64,000 bases of DNA from Volvox africanus (GCA_030268105.1 BSDZ01000003.1:1798001-1862000); one strand, 5' to 3'; counted from the stretch's first letter, positions 36,577-46,655 are shown. The notes: generated from the sequence alone by a model not told the origin. A program made the numbers and translations.

Positions 36577-39500
36577 TGAACCATGCAGCTGTGTTGACTG
36601 CATTACCGAGCTACTAGAGCTGTGTAAACATCTTGCCGTATGCGTTAATTGCGTAGGCGTGTACTCAGACAGGAAGGGCGCAGAAAACTGAAACATAATG
36701 ATATCTTGCCACACTGTAGGGGCTACGCAGCAAATATGGAATTATTGACGAGGGTCTGAGCTCAGGGTGTGCGTGGTTAAGAAAGTTACATGAAACACAA
36801 ACAGAATTGTGGAAGTACCAATCACGATATAGTACAAAACATAGGTATCAGAGTCTGCCCAATTAAGGGTGGTATCGAAAGACACCGAATATGAAGTCAA
36901 AGCCCCATATATATGTTTCGTTCCAGGGACCGAAGCCATGCCTGTGGCCGTGCGCCCCACCCTAGCTGAGACCTGTTATTGCTTCGTCCAACACCTCCGT
37001 CTACTGCCTCCCCTTGGTCCGTAGCCCTTCTGCCCGGTCGCCTGACAACTGCCGCACCCATTCACGCCATCCCCGCACATGCAGCCCGTCTGGCGAGCTA
37101 AATAACGCATAATAGATGGGGGCATAATAAATTCACCACGCAACCAAATTTTGGCACGAAACAATCCAACAAACACGACGTGTTTTTTGTCCCGAGGCAC
37201 TCTGATTATGACTCCAGGGGGACACGTTGTGCTTAGGGCCTAGCAAGAGTTCGTTGAGGGTAGCTCCGGGCAAAAAGAGACATGTATGGCTCCAGGGAAC
37301 CACGTGAAACTTGATGAGCAAACGAGGCTTACTGGGCCATATCGTGACCCCCCTTAAATCACTGCTGGGACACTCCCAACGGCACGGACCTAGGGAGCTT
37401 TCGTTTATTTGCATGGAAATCAATAAACGGCTGCGTACCCTCCTTCCACCAAATCCAATCCAGATCACGCACAGTATTATCAATGCCGCCCCTTGGGAGA
37501 ATACATGATCCCCAGCTTAGCATGTGTACTCGGGTAACGGGGATAGTAGAAAGCAAAGCGGTACTGCTAGCTATTGAACAGCTCATTATGCATAGCCATA
37601 TCACCCATGAAGCAGTGACATTGATACCCGGCGTCCACGAAAACCCACTAAGCCTCCATCCGCACACTTGCGCAGCCAAGACAAGAAGCTAGCACAACTT
37701 GACAGCAAGCCGAGTGAAATTTCGACCCGCACAGACAGGCCAGCCCTTGAGGCCAAGCGCGCCAATCACCAGATGAGCAGATGCATAAAACCGCGCAAAC
37801 TCAGATATCGCCAGAACCCCAGCCGGGTGCGCTCACCATGCAGCGATAACTCCATTTCCCCCGTTCACCACCGCACAACGCAGGCATGCACATGCCCCTT
37901 CCTGTCAGGACCCACCGCAACACAGTGGATTGACCTACTGCCCGTGCAAGCGCATTTCTCTACAGACAGCCCTGTGTTCGGACTGCGCTACAGCTTGTAG
38001 GGCGCGCCTGGCGACTGCTGCTGGGCGGGAGGGCTGTACCAGCTCCAGATATCTGGTGACTGCTGCTGAACCAGCCCTAGCTATCTGGTGACATGTACTT
38101 GGTGACCTGCGACGGACGCGCCAGTATAGGGACGGAAAGGCTGTGTTGAGCAGCAGTGAGGTCGCAAGCGGATCCTTACAATACCAAAGACATAGCAACT
38201 GTCCATGAAGGTAAAATGTAGCTCCGGCGGAGTGCGCCAGCACGGGACTGGAGCATCTGGGTTGTATGTTGGACAAGCTGGATAGGGGTACAGGCTACAC
38301 CGCGCGCAGCTGGGCTAGGGTATTGAGACGGAAACGTGGCGGGCAGGTGATAGCGACATGCGGAATAAGGGCAGAGCAGCGGCCGCGTTGAAATTTGCAC
38401 TAGCAGGCTCGCTTTGCAGATGCTTGTTTACATCCGCGCACATGCAGCCGTTTTGCCTTTGCTTGCCTCACGTGATCCCTGACCTACTTACCCTTACAAC
38501 AAAGGTCCATCCCTCCGCACCTTAATCAGAGATCCCAGGTCCCGTACCTGTGGGCTCGCCACTTTCCAAGGCTGTGCGTCCCTCGCTCATAACTTGGACA
38601 GGCGCTGTGTTGGTGAGGGCCTCGCTCGAGCAAGTCTCCGCAAAAAGTGAAGAAAACAGAAATCCCCTCAACAGTCTAGGACACGACCTCGCCACCAGCT
38701 TCTTGATTTCGGATCCAAGTTGCAAAATGCCACCGACACGCCTGATGCGTGGCTTTGAAGCGGTTGCGGCTTACCAATGGGAGAATAAGGTGCTAACTGG
38801 CGACAAATTCAAGGTTGGAGAGAGAGAAAAAGAGGGAGAAGAAGAGAGTGGGGATAAGGCAGCTGGGCGGAGGGCGGGTGTGGGAGGGGGCTGGGCGGGG
38901 ATTCAGCTTGGACGAGGGCTTGCTCGTTCGTTCTAGGGGTGCAAGCGCCATACCTTCGACCTAATAAGCAGCACCATACGAAGCACTGTTCTCTGTACGA
39001 AAATGCTTTGCTCGCCAGCCAGCTTGACCGGCCCCTGCATGCCGCATCATCTGCATAGGCTGTCTTTGGCATCGTCGACAAGAATACCACCAAAGCTGCG
39101 AATTTAAATTCAACAGGGCGACGGCCGCTGTTGGAATTCCACAAACTCCGCCCAGGGTCTTCAGACTTCTGGAGTGCGGCGATCACAAAAAGGTACGTCA
39201 GCGCGCTAACGCATGTACACATGGACGGACCCAGAGGTCCCTGTTCGGACCCCTGCACGGACTCGACAACTTGGTACCTGCCAAGGTGCTGCTTACGGTT
39301 GCGTGGCTGACATACGCATTTCATTTGTACAAGGCCTACATGCAGGCAAAGAAACCGCGTTGCCACCCTGCGCAGTACCTCGGTGGCGTTGGTTTCCAAA
39401 AAAACATTATCAGCAGCTGTTGCTCCTATACGTGCTCGTATTGATTGCTGTGTGATATGTATGCACCAGTTCAACAATTCAAGAATCCTATCTAGCATTC

Positions 39501-40643
39501 ACTACTGCAACGTAAAGTTCTCTCGATATGATGAAATGTTTTAAGATTATAAGACGGTTGGTCGGTCATGTATCAAGGCCTACCGCGTCTGACTTCCTGC
39601 AATGGCAACTATGGAAACGCCTAGCAGTTGCACACAAATTCTTGATTCAGGGAAGTAAAGAAAATAAGTTCGAGACAAAAAGGCAAATAAAATTGTTCGA
39701 TGCTCTTACGAGCAAGCCCATCGGTGAAGCTGTCACGTCGAGAAGCGCGATGGATCAACCGTGAACTGACAAGACTGTCGAAGCTCCCAAACCAACGATT
39801 TGATTGCATTTGCATAGTTGTGAGAACTAAATAATGGTTCAATGTATATGATTTGTTCGGGCAATCGTTCAATCCCAACCGTAATTGTTTTGCTATTGCT
39901 TCATAAACGGGTGAGTGCAGCGGTTGACCAAGGAATCGGGGAGGTCGAACTTATCAAAGTCCACATCTACCAGCAGGCACCTAGAATACACACATTTAAA
40001 GTCCGTTGCTGCAACTTGCATGGTATGAAAGGTTTCAACGTATCCCAAATTTCTCGTTTCTACCTTTCCAACATCCTGTTCCTGTCCTCTCGTGCGACTT
40101 AAAGACGTGCGTCTTGACGACCGCCTGGGCCGCCCCAACGTCCGCCTCCCACTTTCATCAAAGTATGGCATCTGCGTGTGTATCAGGCCTTGGAGCATGC
40201 TCTTTCACGCTTCGATGCCTTTGATTTTCCTTCAAAGAGAGTTATATTCGAACACGTTTAACTGGAAGAACGAGCTATGGGTAGCCGGAGATGAACCGTT
40301 CAAATAAATGCGTGTTGGGCATTAGACTACGTGTGTATGAGGCCGGATGGCCGTGTCTATTTATACATTAATCAGGACGTATTCACATACGGCTGGTAGA
40401 GGATGCCACGGCATGGGAACAGTGACATCCACGACAGTGTACGCTTGATGGCTGGTGCGTGCTCGTGCCTTCATGCATATCTAATTTGTGGATGGGCTGC
40501 GGGCTGAACGTGTGTGTATGTTTTTGTATGATATGTTCACGTTCACTGTTTGGAAACTAGTTTGATAAGCCCCACCCCGCCGTTGGTATGGGCTATGGGT
40601 ATGTGTTTATACCCCTTCACGTGATATGCTGATGACGAGCATG
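36577..40643. repeat. Tandem repeat unit A10 (4067 bp), last A unit
   Basis: Private changes: G at 37066 and T in ACGCTTGATGG near 40445. Its 3' end still has the A-specific ATGCTGATGACG, where B units have ATGTTGAGGACG, so the array is still pure A at 40643. Confidence 0.97.
38809..39498 (-). CDS. Candidate 229-aa protein, unit A10 copy
   Basis: Returns to the A1 form with Val-32. Confidence 0.3.
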   Translation of the reverse strand: MLDRILELLNWCIHITQQSIRARIGATAADNVFLETNATEVLRRVATRFLCLHVGLVQMKCVCQPRNRKQHLGRYQVVESVQGSEQGPLGPSMCTCVSALTYLFVIAALQKSEDPGRSLWNSNSGRRPVEFKFAALVVFLSTMPKTAYADDAACRGRSSWLASKAFSYREQCFVWCCLLGRRYGACTPRTNEQALVQAESPPSPLPHPPSAQLPYPHSLLLPLFLSLQP

Positions 40644-40997
40644 TGAACCATGCAGCTGTGTTGACTGCATTACCGAGCTACTAGAGCTGTGTAAACATCT
40701 TGCCGTATGCGTTAATTGCGTAGGCGTGTACTCAGACAGGAAGGGCGCAGAAAACTGAAACATAATGACATCTTGTCACACTCTAGGGGCTACGCAGCAA
40801 ATATGGAATTATTGACGAGGGTCTGAGCTCAGGGTGTGCGTGGTTAAGAAAGTTACATGAAACACAAACAGAATTGTGGAAGTACCAATCACGATATAGT
40901 ACAAAACATAGGTATCAGAGTCTGCCCAATTAAGGGTGGTATCGAAAGACACCGAATATGAATTCAAAGCCCCATATATATGTTTCGTTCCAGGGAC
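40269..40997. repeat. Shared core at the A-to-B array switch
   Basis: This copy joins the last A unit to the first B unit. Its left 375 bp and the diagnostic sites up to 40962 are A-type. At 40998 the sequence becomes B-specific (AGGCAAAGTGTCC instead of CGAAGCCATGCC). The exchange therefore lies at 40963-40998. Confidence 0.85.
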
Positions 40998-41134
40998 AGG
41001 CAAAGTGTCCAAGGAAGCTCCCAAGGATCCTGGATCGCGTGTTTCTGGGGTCGTAACCCTCCATGTGGTGGGGTTTCTTTACCTCGCACCCATTACTCCT
41101 CCATTGCACAAACAGGGACAATCAAGACGTCCCG

Positions 41135-41247
41135 GCCAAAGCCACTCCGGCGGCTAAGGCCCCCCTTTTGTCCCAGCCAAAGCCACTCCGGCGGCTAAGG
41201 CCCCCCTTTTGTCCCAGCCAAAGCCGCTCCGGCGGCTAAAGCCCGCT
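41135..41247. repeat. 41-bp direct repeats, three copies, unit B1
   Basis: Copies start at 41135, 41176 and 41217. Each begins GCCAAAGCC(A/G)CTCCGG and contains CGGCGGCTAA and a C-run; the third is partial and diverged. B2-B6 also have three copies, at the same unit offset. The 41-bp period shifts the reading frame at every copy, so it is unlikely to be a coding repeat. Confidence 0.85.
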
Positions 41248-41345
41248 TCTTTTTGCCACTCGTTACACAAGCAAAGGACAATACGTCCCAGCCACAGCCG
41301 CCCTGGAGGCAGAGCCCCCGACCAGTCCACACCAGGGCATTAAAT

Positions 41346-41444
41346 CTGCGTGGAAAGGGTTTGTTAGTCAGTAAGGACATGTCTAATTACTATCGTAAGA
41401 ACTGAGCAACACAATAAAACAGGCAGGCCAAGTCCCACACTTAC
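41346..41444 (-). other. Predicted 99-bp intron downstream of the B1 minus-strand stop codon
   Basis: On the minus strand the donor is AAG|GTAAGTGTGG (41444 is the first intron base). A branch-like TGACTAACA is followed by CCCTTTCCACGCAG, with the exon resuming at 41345. All the canonical spliceosomal elements are present in order. It lies about 100 nt after the stop of the repeat-protein gene on the same strand. Copies: 44867-44965, 48160-48258, 51681-51779, 54974-55072, 58438-58536 and 61861-61959. It may be a 3' UTR intron. A joined frame (ATG at about 41458, through the junction to about 41195) would give only a 55-residue peptide. Confidence 0.6.
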
Positions 41445-41544
41445 CTTCTGATGACTAACATAAAGCCCTGATAAGATGCATGCAATCCCCCCTTTGTTTC
41501 CCTTGCTCCACCCCTCGCTCGTCATATGCCTTCGGCATGCGCAT

Positions 41545-43008
41545 CTAGTTGTTGTTCTCAAGTCTGCTATATGCGACTTGCAAGTGTTCGAAGGCTTTGA
41601 AGGCCAACGCCCTGTGTTGCCCACCGAGCAGGTGACGGTGTGGGTTCACCTGCCACCTGAGCCTGTCGTACACAGCCTTCCGTCCCTGGGTTTTGAACTT
41701 CTCCGGAGCAAGCTGGAAGATGAGATGGTCGCCAAGTGCCTCATCTTCCAGTTTGCTAAGTGTGATCACCCACTCAACCACATCCGCATTTGTAAGCCCC
41801 TCAGTGGGTATGACGACATGCCTCACGTGGCGCAACCCGTAATCTGCACTTTGGGTATCCCCGCTTTCGGCCACGTGCCTCTCATGGCACACCACATTAT
41901 CCGCACTTTGGGTATCTCCGCTTTCGGCCACGTGCCTCTCGTGGCACACCACAGTATCTGCACTTTGGGTATCTCCGCTTTTGGCCACATGCCTCTCGTT
42001 GCACACCACATTATCCGCACTTTGGGTATCTCCGCTTTTGGCCACGTGCCTCTCGTGGCACACCACATTATCCGCACTTTGGGTATCTCCGCTTTCGGCC
42101 ACGTGCCTCTCGTGGCACACCACATTATCCGCACTTTGGGTATCTCCGCTTTCGGCCACGTGCCTCTCGTGGCACACCACGTTATCTGCACTTTGGGTAT
42201 CCCCGCTTTCAGCCACGCGCCTCTCGTGGCACACCACATTATCCGCACTTTGGGTATCTCCGCTTTCGGCCACGTCCCGCTCGTGGCACACCACATTATC
42301 CGCATTTTGGGTATCTCCGCTTTCGGCCACGTCCCGCTCGTGGCACACCACATTATCCGCATTTTGGGTATCTCCGCTTTCGGCCACGTCCCTCTCGTAG
42401 TTAACCTCTTTGGTATTACTCTCATAATTGCCGATATGGACCACTGGCACCTCGTGGTCGATTTTGCTCTCGATGCTCTGCGCATCCTGGTGTTGGAACA
42501 CAGACACCTCATAGTCAAACCCATCACTTTTGGTCCCATTTTTCCAGGGCTGAACTTCATGGTCAGGCTCACTGACGTCTGCCTCGCTGGGTATCTCCAT
42601 AGGAACGACTGTCTGAGAACCCATAATCCAGCCAGATATTTGCTGCATGGACGGCAACCTAAGTTGCCAGCACAGCACCTTCGGCTGCAGATGCACCGCG
42701 GTCGAAGAGAGAAATATGGTCCTGCGGCAATGGGCGAAAAATTAATTTTCTGTGACTTAAAATGGTTCAGGCTTTGACCTTGACCGTGAGGCGGCGGCGG
42801 CATCCCAATCACATACAGCTACAACGCAAGGAAAGCTGCCCATATAGTTAATTTTTAATTAAGCTTAGCAAAGGCATCGGTGAAGTCAGCCATGAAAATT
42901 GGAAAAGGCTTGAGCGTACCTTGGGTAGAAGACCTCGAAGCATGTCCGCGCCAGGTAGAAGATGCCACTGAGCATGGCTTTTAGGACGGGCCTAGCGACA
43001 CAGCTCAT
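41545..43008 (-). CDS. Spliced repeat protein with degenerate J-like tail (B1, about 421 aa)
   Basis: Model: exon 1 43008-42920 (ATG), 198-bp intron 42919-42722 (AAG|GTACGC ... GCCGCAG|GACC), exon 2 42721-41545 (TAG). Exon 1 ends in phase 2 and the junction codon AGG restores the exon 2 frame, which otherwise has no ATG for its first 16 codons. Residues 1-29 are hydrophobic and may be a signal or membrane anchor. Residues 139-323 hold ten copies of a 19-residue acidic repeat (type ERHVAESGDTQSADNVVCH). Residues about 368-421 resemble J-domain helices II and III (YDRLRWQV, then AFKAFEHLQVAYSRL), but the HPD triad is NPH, so Hsp70 stimulation is not expected. Four of five between-unit substitutions outside the repeats are silent in this frame. 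The intron and J-like call are inferences; an unspliced start at the first internal ATG is the alternative. Confidence 0.5.
41707..41757. repeat. 18-bp inverted repeat in the J-like coding segment, B1
   Basis: Arms 41707-41724 and 41740-41757 (AGCAAGCTGGAAGATGAG against CTCATCTTCCAGTTTGCT) match at 17 of 18 positions with a 15-bp spacer. In a plus-strand RNA the odd pair is G:U, giving an unbroken 18-bp stem; in the minus-strand mRNA it is an A-C mismatch. Found in all B units (for example B2 from 45228). Confidence 0.75.
41841..42400. repeat. 57-bp minisatellite, B1, about 10 copies
   Basis: Tandem 57-bp units of the form GCACTTTGGGTATCTCCGCT... with a short inverted repeat GCCACG(7)CGTGGC and, in many copies, a CACGTG palindrome. 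The unit is 19 codons and free of stops on both strands. It encodes the acidic repeats of the minus-strand gene. Confidence 0.95.
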
Positions 43009-43362
43009 GGTATCTGAATCCACGCAAACAAGCAAGCCTATCCAAAGAACAGGTGTGCTTGCAGCTTAAGGCCGCGGTGTGCGTATGTTGAAAGTCAGGT
43101 TCGATAGAGATAGAGTGTGCAGAGCAGGTAGCAGTAAACAACGTTGCATTTAAAACGCTGTAGTGAGAAAATGCGCACTGAACGGCCTAAGTAGCAAAAG
43201 TTTGATGAAAGTACGGCGGAGAGTGTACCTCCATCATAATCTGCCCTGCCAGGGGCTTCTTTACATATGTGAGAAATTTTGAGGTATTTCGTTGCTTACG
43301 GAAAGCTTTCAATCAATCCACGGTTATGATGACACAGGGAAGTTATGTGCATTCAGTACTAA
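43009..43362. other. Putative intergenic or bidirectional promoter region, B1
   Basis: Between the minus-strand ATG at 43008 and the plus-strand terminal exon there is no long ORF. Only short plus-strand candidates occur (ATG at 43088, 43171 and 43203), with donor-like GTAGCA, GTGAGA and GTATTT sites. If the two gene calls hold, this 350-bp stretch must contain the start of both transcripts. Confidence 0.35.
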
Positions 43363-43815
43363 GCTGGAACCACGGCCAGTAGCGTCTGTGGACGACGCGA
43401 AGTTGAACCTCTTTTTCCTAGGATAGAATTTGCAGCTCTCAGCGTTTTATTATGGAATTATGAGGCCTTGGCGCATGCTCTTTCACGCTTCGATGCCTTT
43501 GATTTTCCTTCAAAGAGACTTATTTATATCGAACACGTTTCACTGGAAGATAAGCGCGTGGAGGGGAGATGCCACGAGAGAACTGTGCGTGTGGGGGCGT
43601 TGACGCGCGGCGGGCAGCAACTGAGGCGCAATCAGTTGGGGCTCAGCCATATGGGCGCTTGCCAGGAGCCTCTTTGTCCGACACCATGGATCCGGCGCGA
43701 TCCATGCACCCAGCGCACTTGTGAAGCGTATGGTGCTTGCTGTGTCGTTGATTATGCAGTTTTATTCATTGCATATGCGCTGTATGCACAACGAGCTATG
43801 GGTAGCCGGAGATGA
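43363..43815 (+). CDS. Terminal exon of an unknown plus-strand gene, B1 (about 150 codons)
   Basis: The frame is open from just after TAA (43360-43362) to TGA at 43815, with no early ATG, so it reads as the 3' exon of a spliced gene. Possible acceptors are TACTAAG|CT at 43362/43363 and GGCCAG|T at 43379/43380. Residues about 35-60 contain ALAHALSRFDAFDFPSKR; the C-terminal part is Cys/Arg-rich and ends near a short hydrophobic stretch (VVDYAVLFIAYAL). AATAAA follows the stop by 8 bases. A weak upstream exon candidate starts at ATG 43203 (MKVRRRVYLHHN), with a GTGAGA donor near 43268. The gene would be divergent from the minus-strand repeat gene. The A-family comparison and one silent change in B7 favour this frame. 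I do not recognise the protein. Confidence 0.35.
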   Translation, partial: AGTTASSVCGRREVEPLFPRIEFAALSVLLWNYEALAHALSRFDAFDFPSKRLIYIEHVSLEDKRVEGRCHERTVRVGALTRGGQQLRRNQLGLSHMGACQEPLCPTPWIRRDPCTQRTCEAYGACCVVDYAVLFIAYALYAQRAMGSRR

Positions 43816-43823
43816 ACCGTTCA

Positions 43824-43829
43824 AATAAA
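43824..43829 (+). promoter_or_regulatory. Poly(A) signal-type AATAAA after the plus-strand exon
   Basis: AATAAA lies 8 bases after the TGA of the plus-strand exon, inside the shared core. The same hexamer is at 3727-3732 in A1 and at the matching place in every unit. Confidence 0.45.
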
Positions 43830-45065
43830 TGCATGTTGGGCATTAGACTACGTGTGTATGAGGCCGGATGGCCGTGTCTATTTATACATTAATCAGGACG
43901 TATTCACATACGGCTGGTAGAGGATGCCACGGCATGGGAACAGTGACATCCACGACAGTGTACGCCTGATGGCTGGTGCGTGCTCGTGCCTTCATGCATA
44001 TCTAATTTGTGGATGGGCTGCGGGCTGAACGTGTGTGTATGTTTTTGTATGATATGTTCACGTTCACTGTTTGGAAACTAGTTTGATAAGCCCCACCCCG
44101 CCGTTGGTATGGGCTATGGGTATGTGTTTATACCCCTTCACGTGATATGTTGAGGACGAGCATGTGAACCATGCAGCTGTGTTGACTGCATTACCGAGCT
44201 ACTAGAGCTGTGTAAACATCTTGCCGTATGCGTTAATTGCGTAGGCGTGTACTCAGACAGGAAGGGCACAGAAAACTGAAACATTATGATATCTTGTCAC
44301 ACTGTAGGGGCTACGCAACAAATATGGAATTATTGACGAGGGTCTGAGCTCAGGGTGTGCGTGGTTAAGAAAGTTACATGAAACACAAACAGAATTGTGG
44401 AAGTACCAATCACGATATAGTACAAAACATAGGTATCAGAGTCTGCCCAATTAAGGGTGGTATCGAAAGACACCGAATATGAAGTCAAAGCCCCATATAT
44501 ATGTTTCGTTCCAGGGACAGGCAAAGTGTCCAAGGAAGCTCCCAAGGATCCTGGATCGCGTGTTTCTGGGGTCGTAACCCTCCATGTGGTGGGGTTTCTT
44601 TACCTCGCACCCATTACTCCTCCATTGCACAAACAGGGACAATCAAGACGTCCCGGCCAAAGCCACTCCGGCGGCTAAGGCCCCCCTTTTGTCCCAGCCA
44701 AAGCCACTCCGGCGGCTAAGGCCCCCCCTTTGTCCCAGCCAAAGCCGCTCCGGCGGCTAAAGCCCGCTTCTTTTTGCCACTCGTTACACAAGCAAAGGAC
44801 AATACGTCCCAGCCACAGCCGCCCTGGAGGCAGAGCCCCCGACCAGTCCACACCAGGGCATTAAATCTGCGTGGAAAGGGTTTGTTAGTCAGTAAGGACA
44901 TGTCTAATTACTATCGTAAGAACTGAGCAACACAATAAAACAGGCAGGCCAAGTCCCACACTTACCTTCTGATGACTAACATAAAGCCCTGATAAGATGC
45001 ATGCAATCCCCCCTTTGTTTCCCTTGCTCCACCCCTTGCTCGTCATATGCCTTCGGCATGCGCAT

Positions 45066-46301
45066 CTAGTTGTTGTTCTCAAGTCTGCTATATGCGACTT
45101 GCAAGTGTTCGAAGGCTTTGAAGGCCAACGCCCTGTGTTGCCCACCGAGCAGGTGACGGTGTGGGTTCACCTGCCACCTGAGCCTGTCGTACACAGCCTT
45201 CCGTCCCTGGGTTTTGAACTTCTCCGGAGCAAGCTGGAAGATGAGATGGTCGCCAAGTGCCTCATCTTCCAGTTTGCTAAGTGTGATCACCCACTCAACC
45301 ACATCCGCATTTGTAAGCCCCTCAGTGGGTATGACGACATGCCTCACGTGGCGCAACCCGTTATCTGCACTTTGGGTATCCCCGCTTTCAGCCACGTCCC
45401 TCTCGTGGCACACCACGTTATCGGCACTTTGGGTATCTCCGCTTTCGGCCACGTCCCTCTCGTGGCACACCACGTTATCTGCACTTTGGGTATCTCCGCT
45501 TTTGGCCACATGCCTCTCGTGGCACACCACATTATCCGCACTTTGGGTATCTCCGCTTTTGGCCACGTGCCTCTCGTGGCACACCACATTATCCGCACTT
45601 TGGGTATCTCCGCTTTCGGCCACGTGCCTCTCGTGGCACACCACATTATCCGCATTTTGGGTATCTCCGCTTTCGGCCACGTCCCTCTCGTAGTTAACCT
45701 CTTTGGTATCACTCTCATAATTGCCGATATGGACCACTGGCACCTCGTGGTCGATTTTGCTCTCGATGCTCTGTGCATCCTGGTGTTGGAACACAGACAC
45801 CTCATAGTCAAACCCATCACTTTTGGTCCCATTTTTCCAGGGCTGAACTTCATGGTCAGGCTCACTGACGTCTGCCTCGCTGGGTATCTCCATAGGAACG
45901 ACTGTCTGAGAACCCATAATCCAGCCAGATATTTGCTGCATGGACGGCAACCTAAGTTGCCAGCACAGCACCTTCGGCTGCAGATGCACCGCGGTCGAAG
46001 AGAGAAATATGGTCCTGCGGCAATGGGCGAAAAATTAATTTTCTGTGACTTAAAATGGTTCAGGCTTTGACCTTGACCGTGAGGCGGCGGCGGCATCCCA
46101 ATCACATACAGCTACAACGCAAGGAAAGCTGCCCATATAGTTAATTTTTAATTAAGCTTAGCAAAGGCATCGGTGAAGTCAGCCATGAAAATTGGAAAAG
46201 GCTTGAGCGTACCTTGGGTAGAAGACCTCGAAGCATGTCCGCGCCAGGTAGAAGATGCCACTGAGCATGGCTTTTAGGACGGGCCTAGCGACACAGCTCA
46301 T
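45066..46301 (-). CDS. Repeat protein with J-like tail, B2 copy (about 345 aa, 6 repeats)
   Basis: Exon 1 46301-46213, intron 46212-46015, exon 2 46014-45066. Relative to B1 there is GCA for GCG (silent, Ala) at 45774 and GAT for AAT (Asn to Asp) just before the repeats. Confidence 0.48.
45362..45693. repeat. 57-bp minisatellite, B2, about 6 copies
   Basis: Exactly 228 bp (four units) shorter than in B1. Confidence 0.95.
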
Positions 46302-46655
46302 GGTATCTGAATCCACGCAAACAAGCAAGCCTATCCAAAGAACAGGTGTGCTTGCAGCTTAAGGCCGCGGTGTGCGTATGTTGAAAGTCAGGTTCGATAG
46401 AGATAGAGTGTGCAGAGCAGGTAGCAGTAAACAACGTTGCATTTAAAACGCTGTAGTGAGAAAATGCGCACTGAACGGCCTAAGTAGCAAAAGTTTGATG
46501 AAAGTACGGCGGAGAGTGTACCTCCATCATAATCTGCCCTGCCAGGGGCTTCTTTACATATGTGAGAAATTTTGAGGTATTTCGTTGCTTACGGAAAGCT
46601 TTCAATCAATCCACGGTTATGATGACACAGGGAAGTTATGTGCATTCAGTACTAA

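Larger units (their letters stand above)
40644..44164. repeat. Tandem repeat unit B1 (3521 bp), chimeric head
   Basis: First B unit. The first 354 bp have A-type variants (ACATCTTGTCACACTCTAGG, CGCAGCAAAT, GAATTC). B-specific sequence starts at 40998. Layout: 41135-41247 41-bp direct repeats; 41545-43008 minus-strand spliced gene with a 10-copy 57-bp minisatellite; 43363-43815 plus-strand terminal exon; 43790-44164 shared core. Confidence 0.97.

Noticed and set aside
41131..41250. Plus-strand AKATPAAKA / AKAAPAAKA peptides resembling histone H1 tails
   Set aside because: They come from the 41-bp repeat, which changes frame at each copy, so the resemblance cannot extend through the array.
41526..41538. 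Hairpin ATGCC-TTC-GGCAT just after the minus-strand stop, considered as a terminator
   Set aside because: Only a 5-bp stem without a T-run, in a eukaryotic context where such terminators are not used.
41476..42777. Plus-strand ATG ORF of 433 codons in B1 with LGISAFGHVPLVAHHIIRT repeats, longer than the minus-strand ORF
   Set aside because: Composition is typical of the antisense of an acidic repeat protein. Substitutions that are silent on the minus strand alter it, and B7 carries a TAA in it at 62096. The 57-bp unit is stop-free on both strands, which inflates its length.
41823..42812. Second minus-strand ORF of 329 codons in B1 (TWPKAEIPKVRIMWCATRG-type repeats) in another frame
   Set aside because: It is a frame shadow of the minisatellite. 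The frame with the J-like tail and the phase-matched intron explains the same DNA better.
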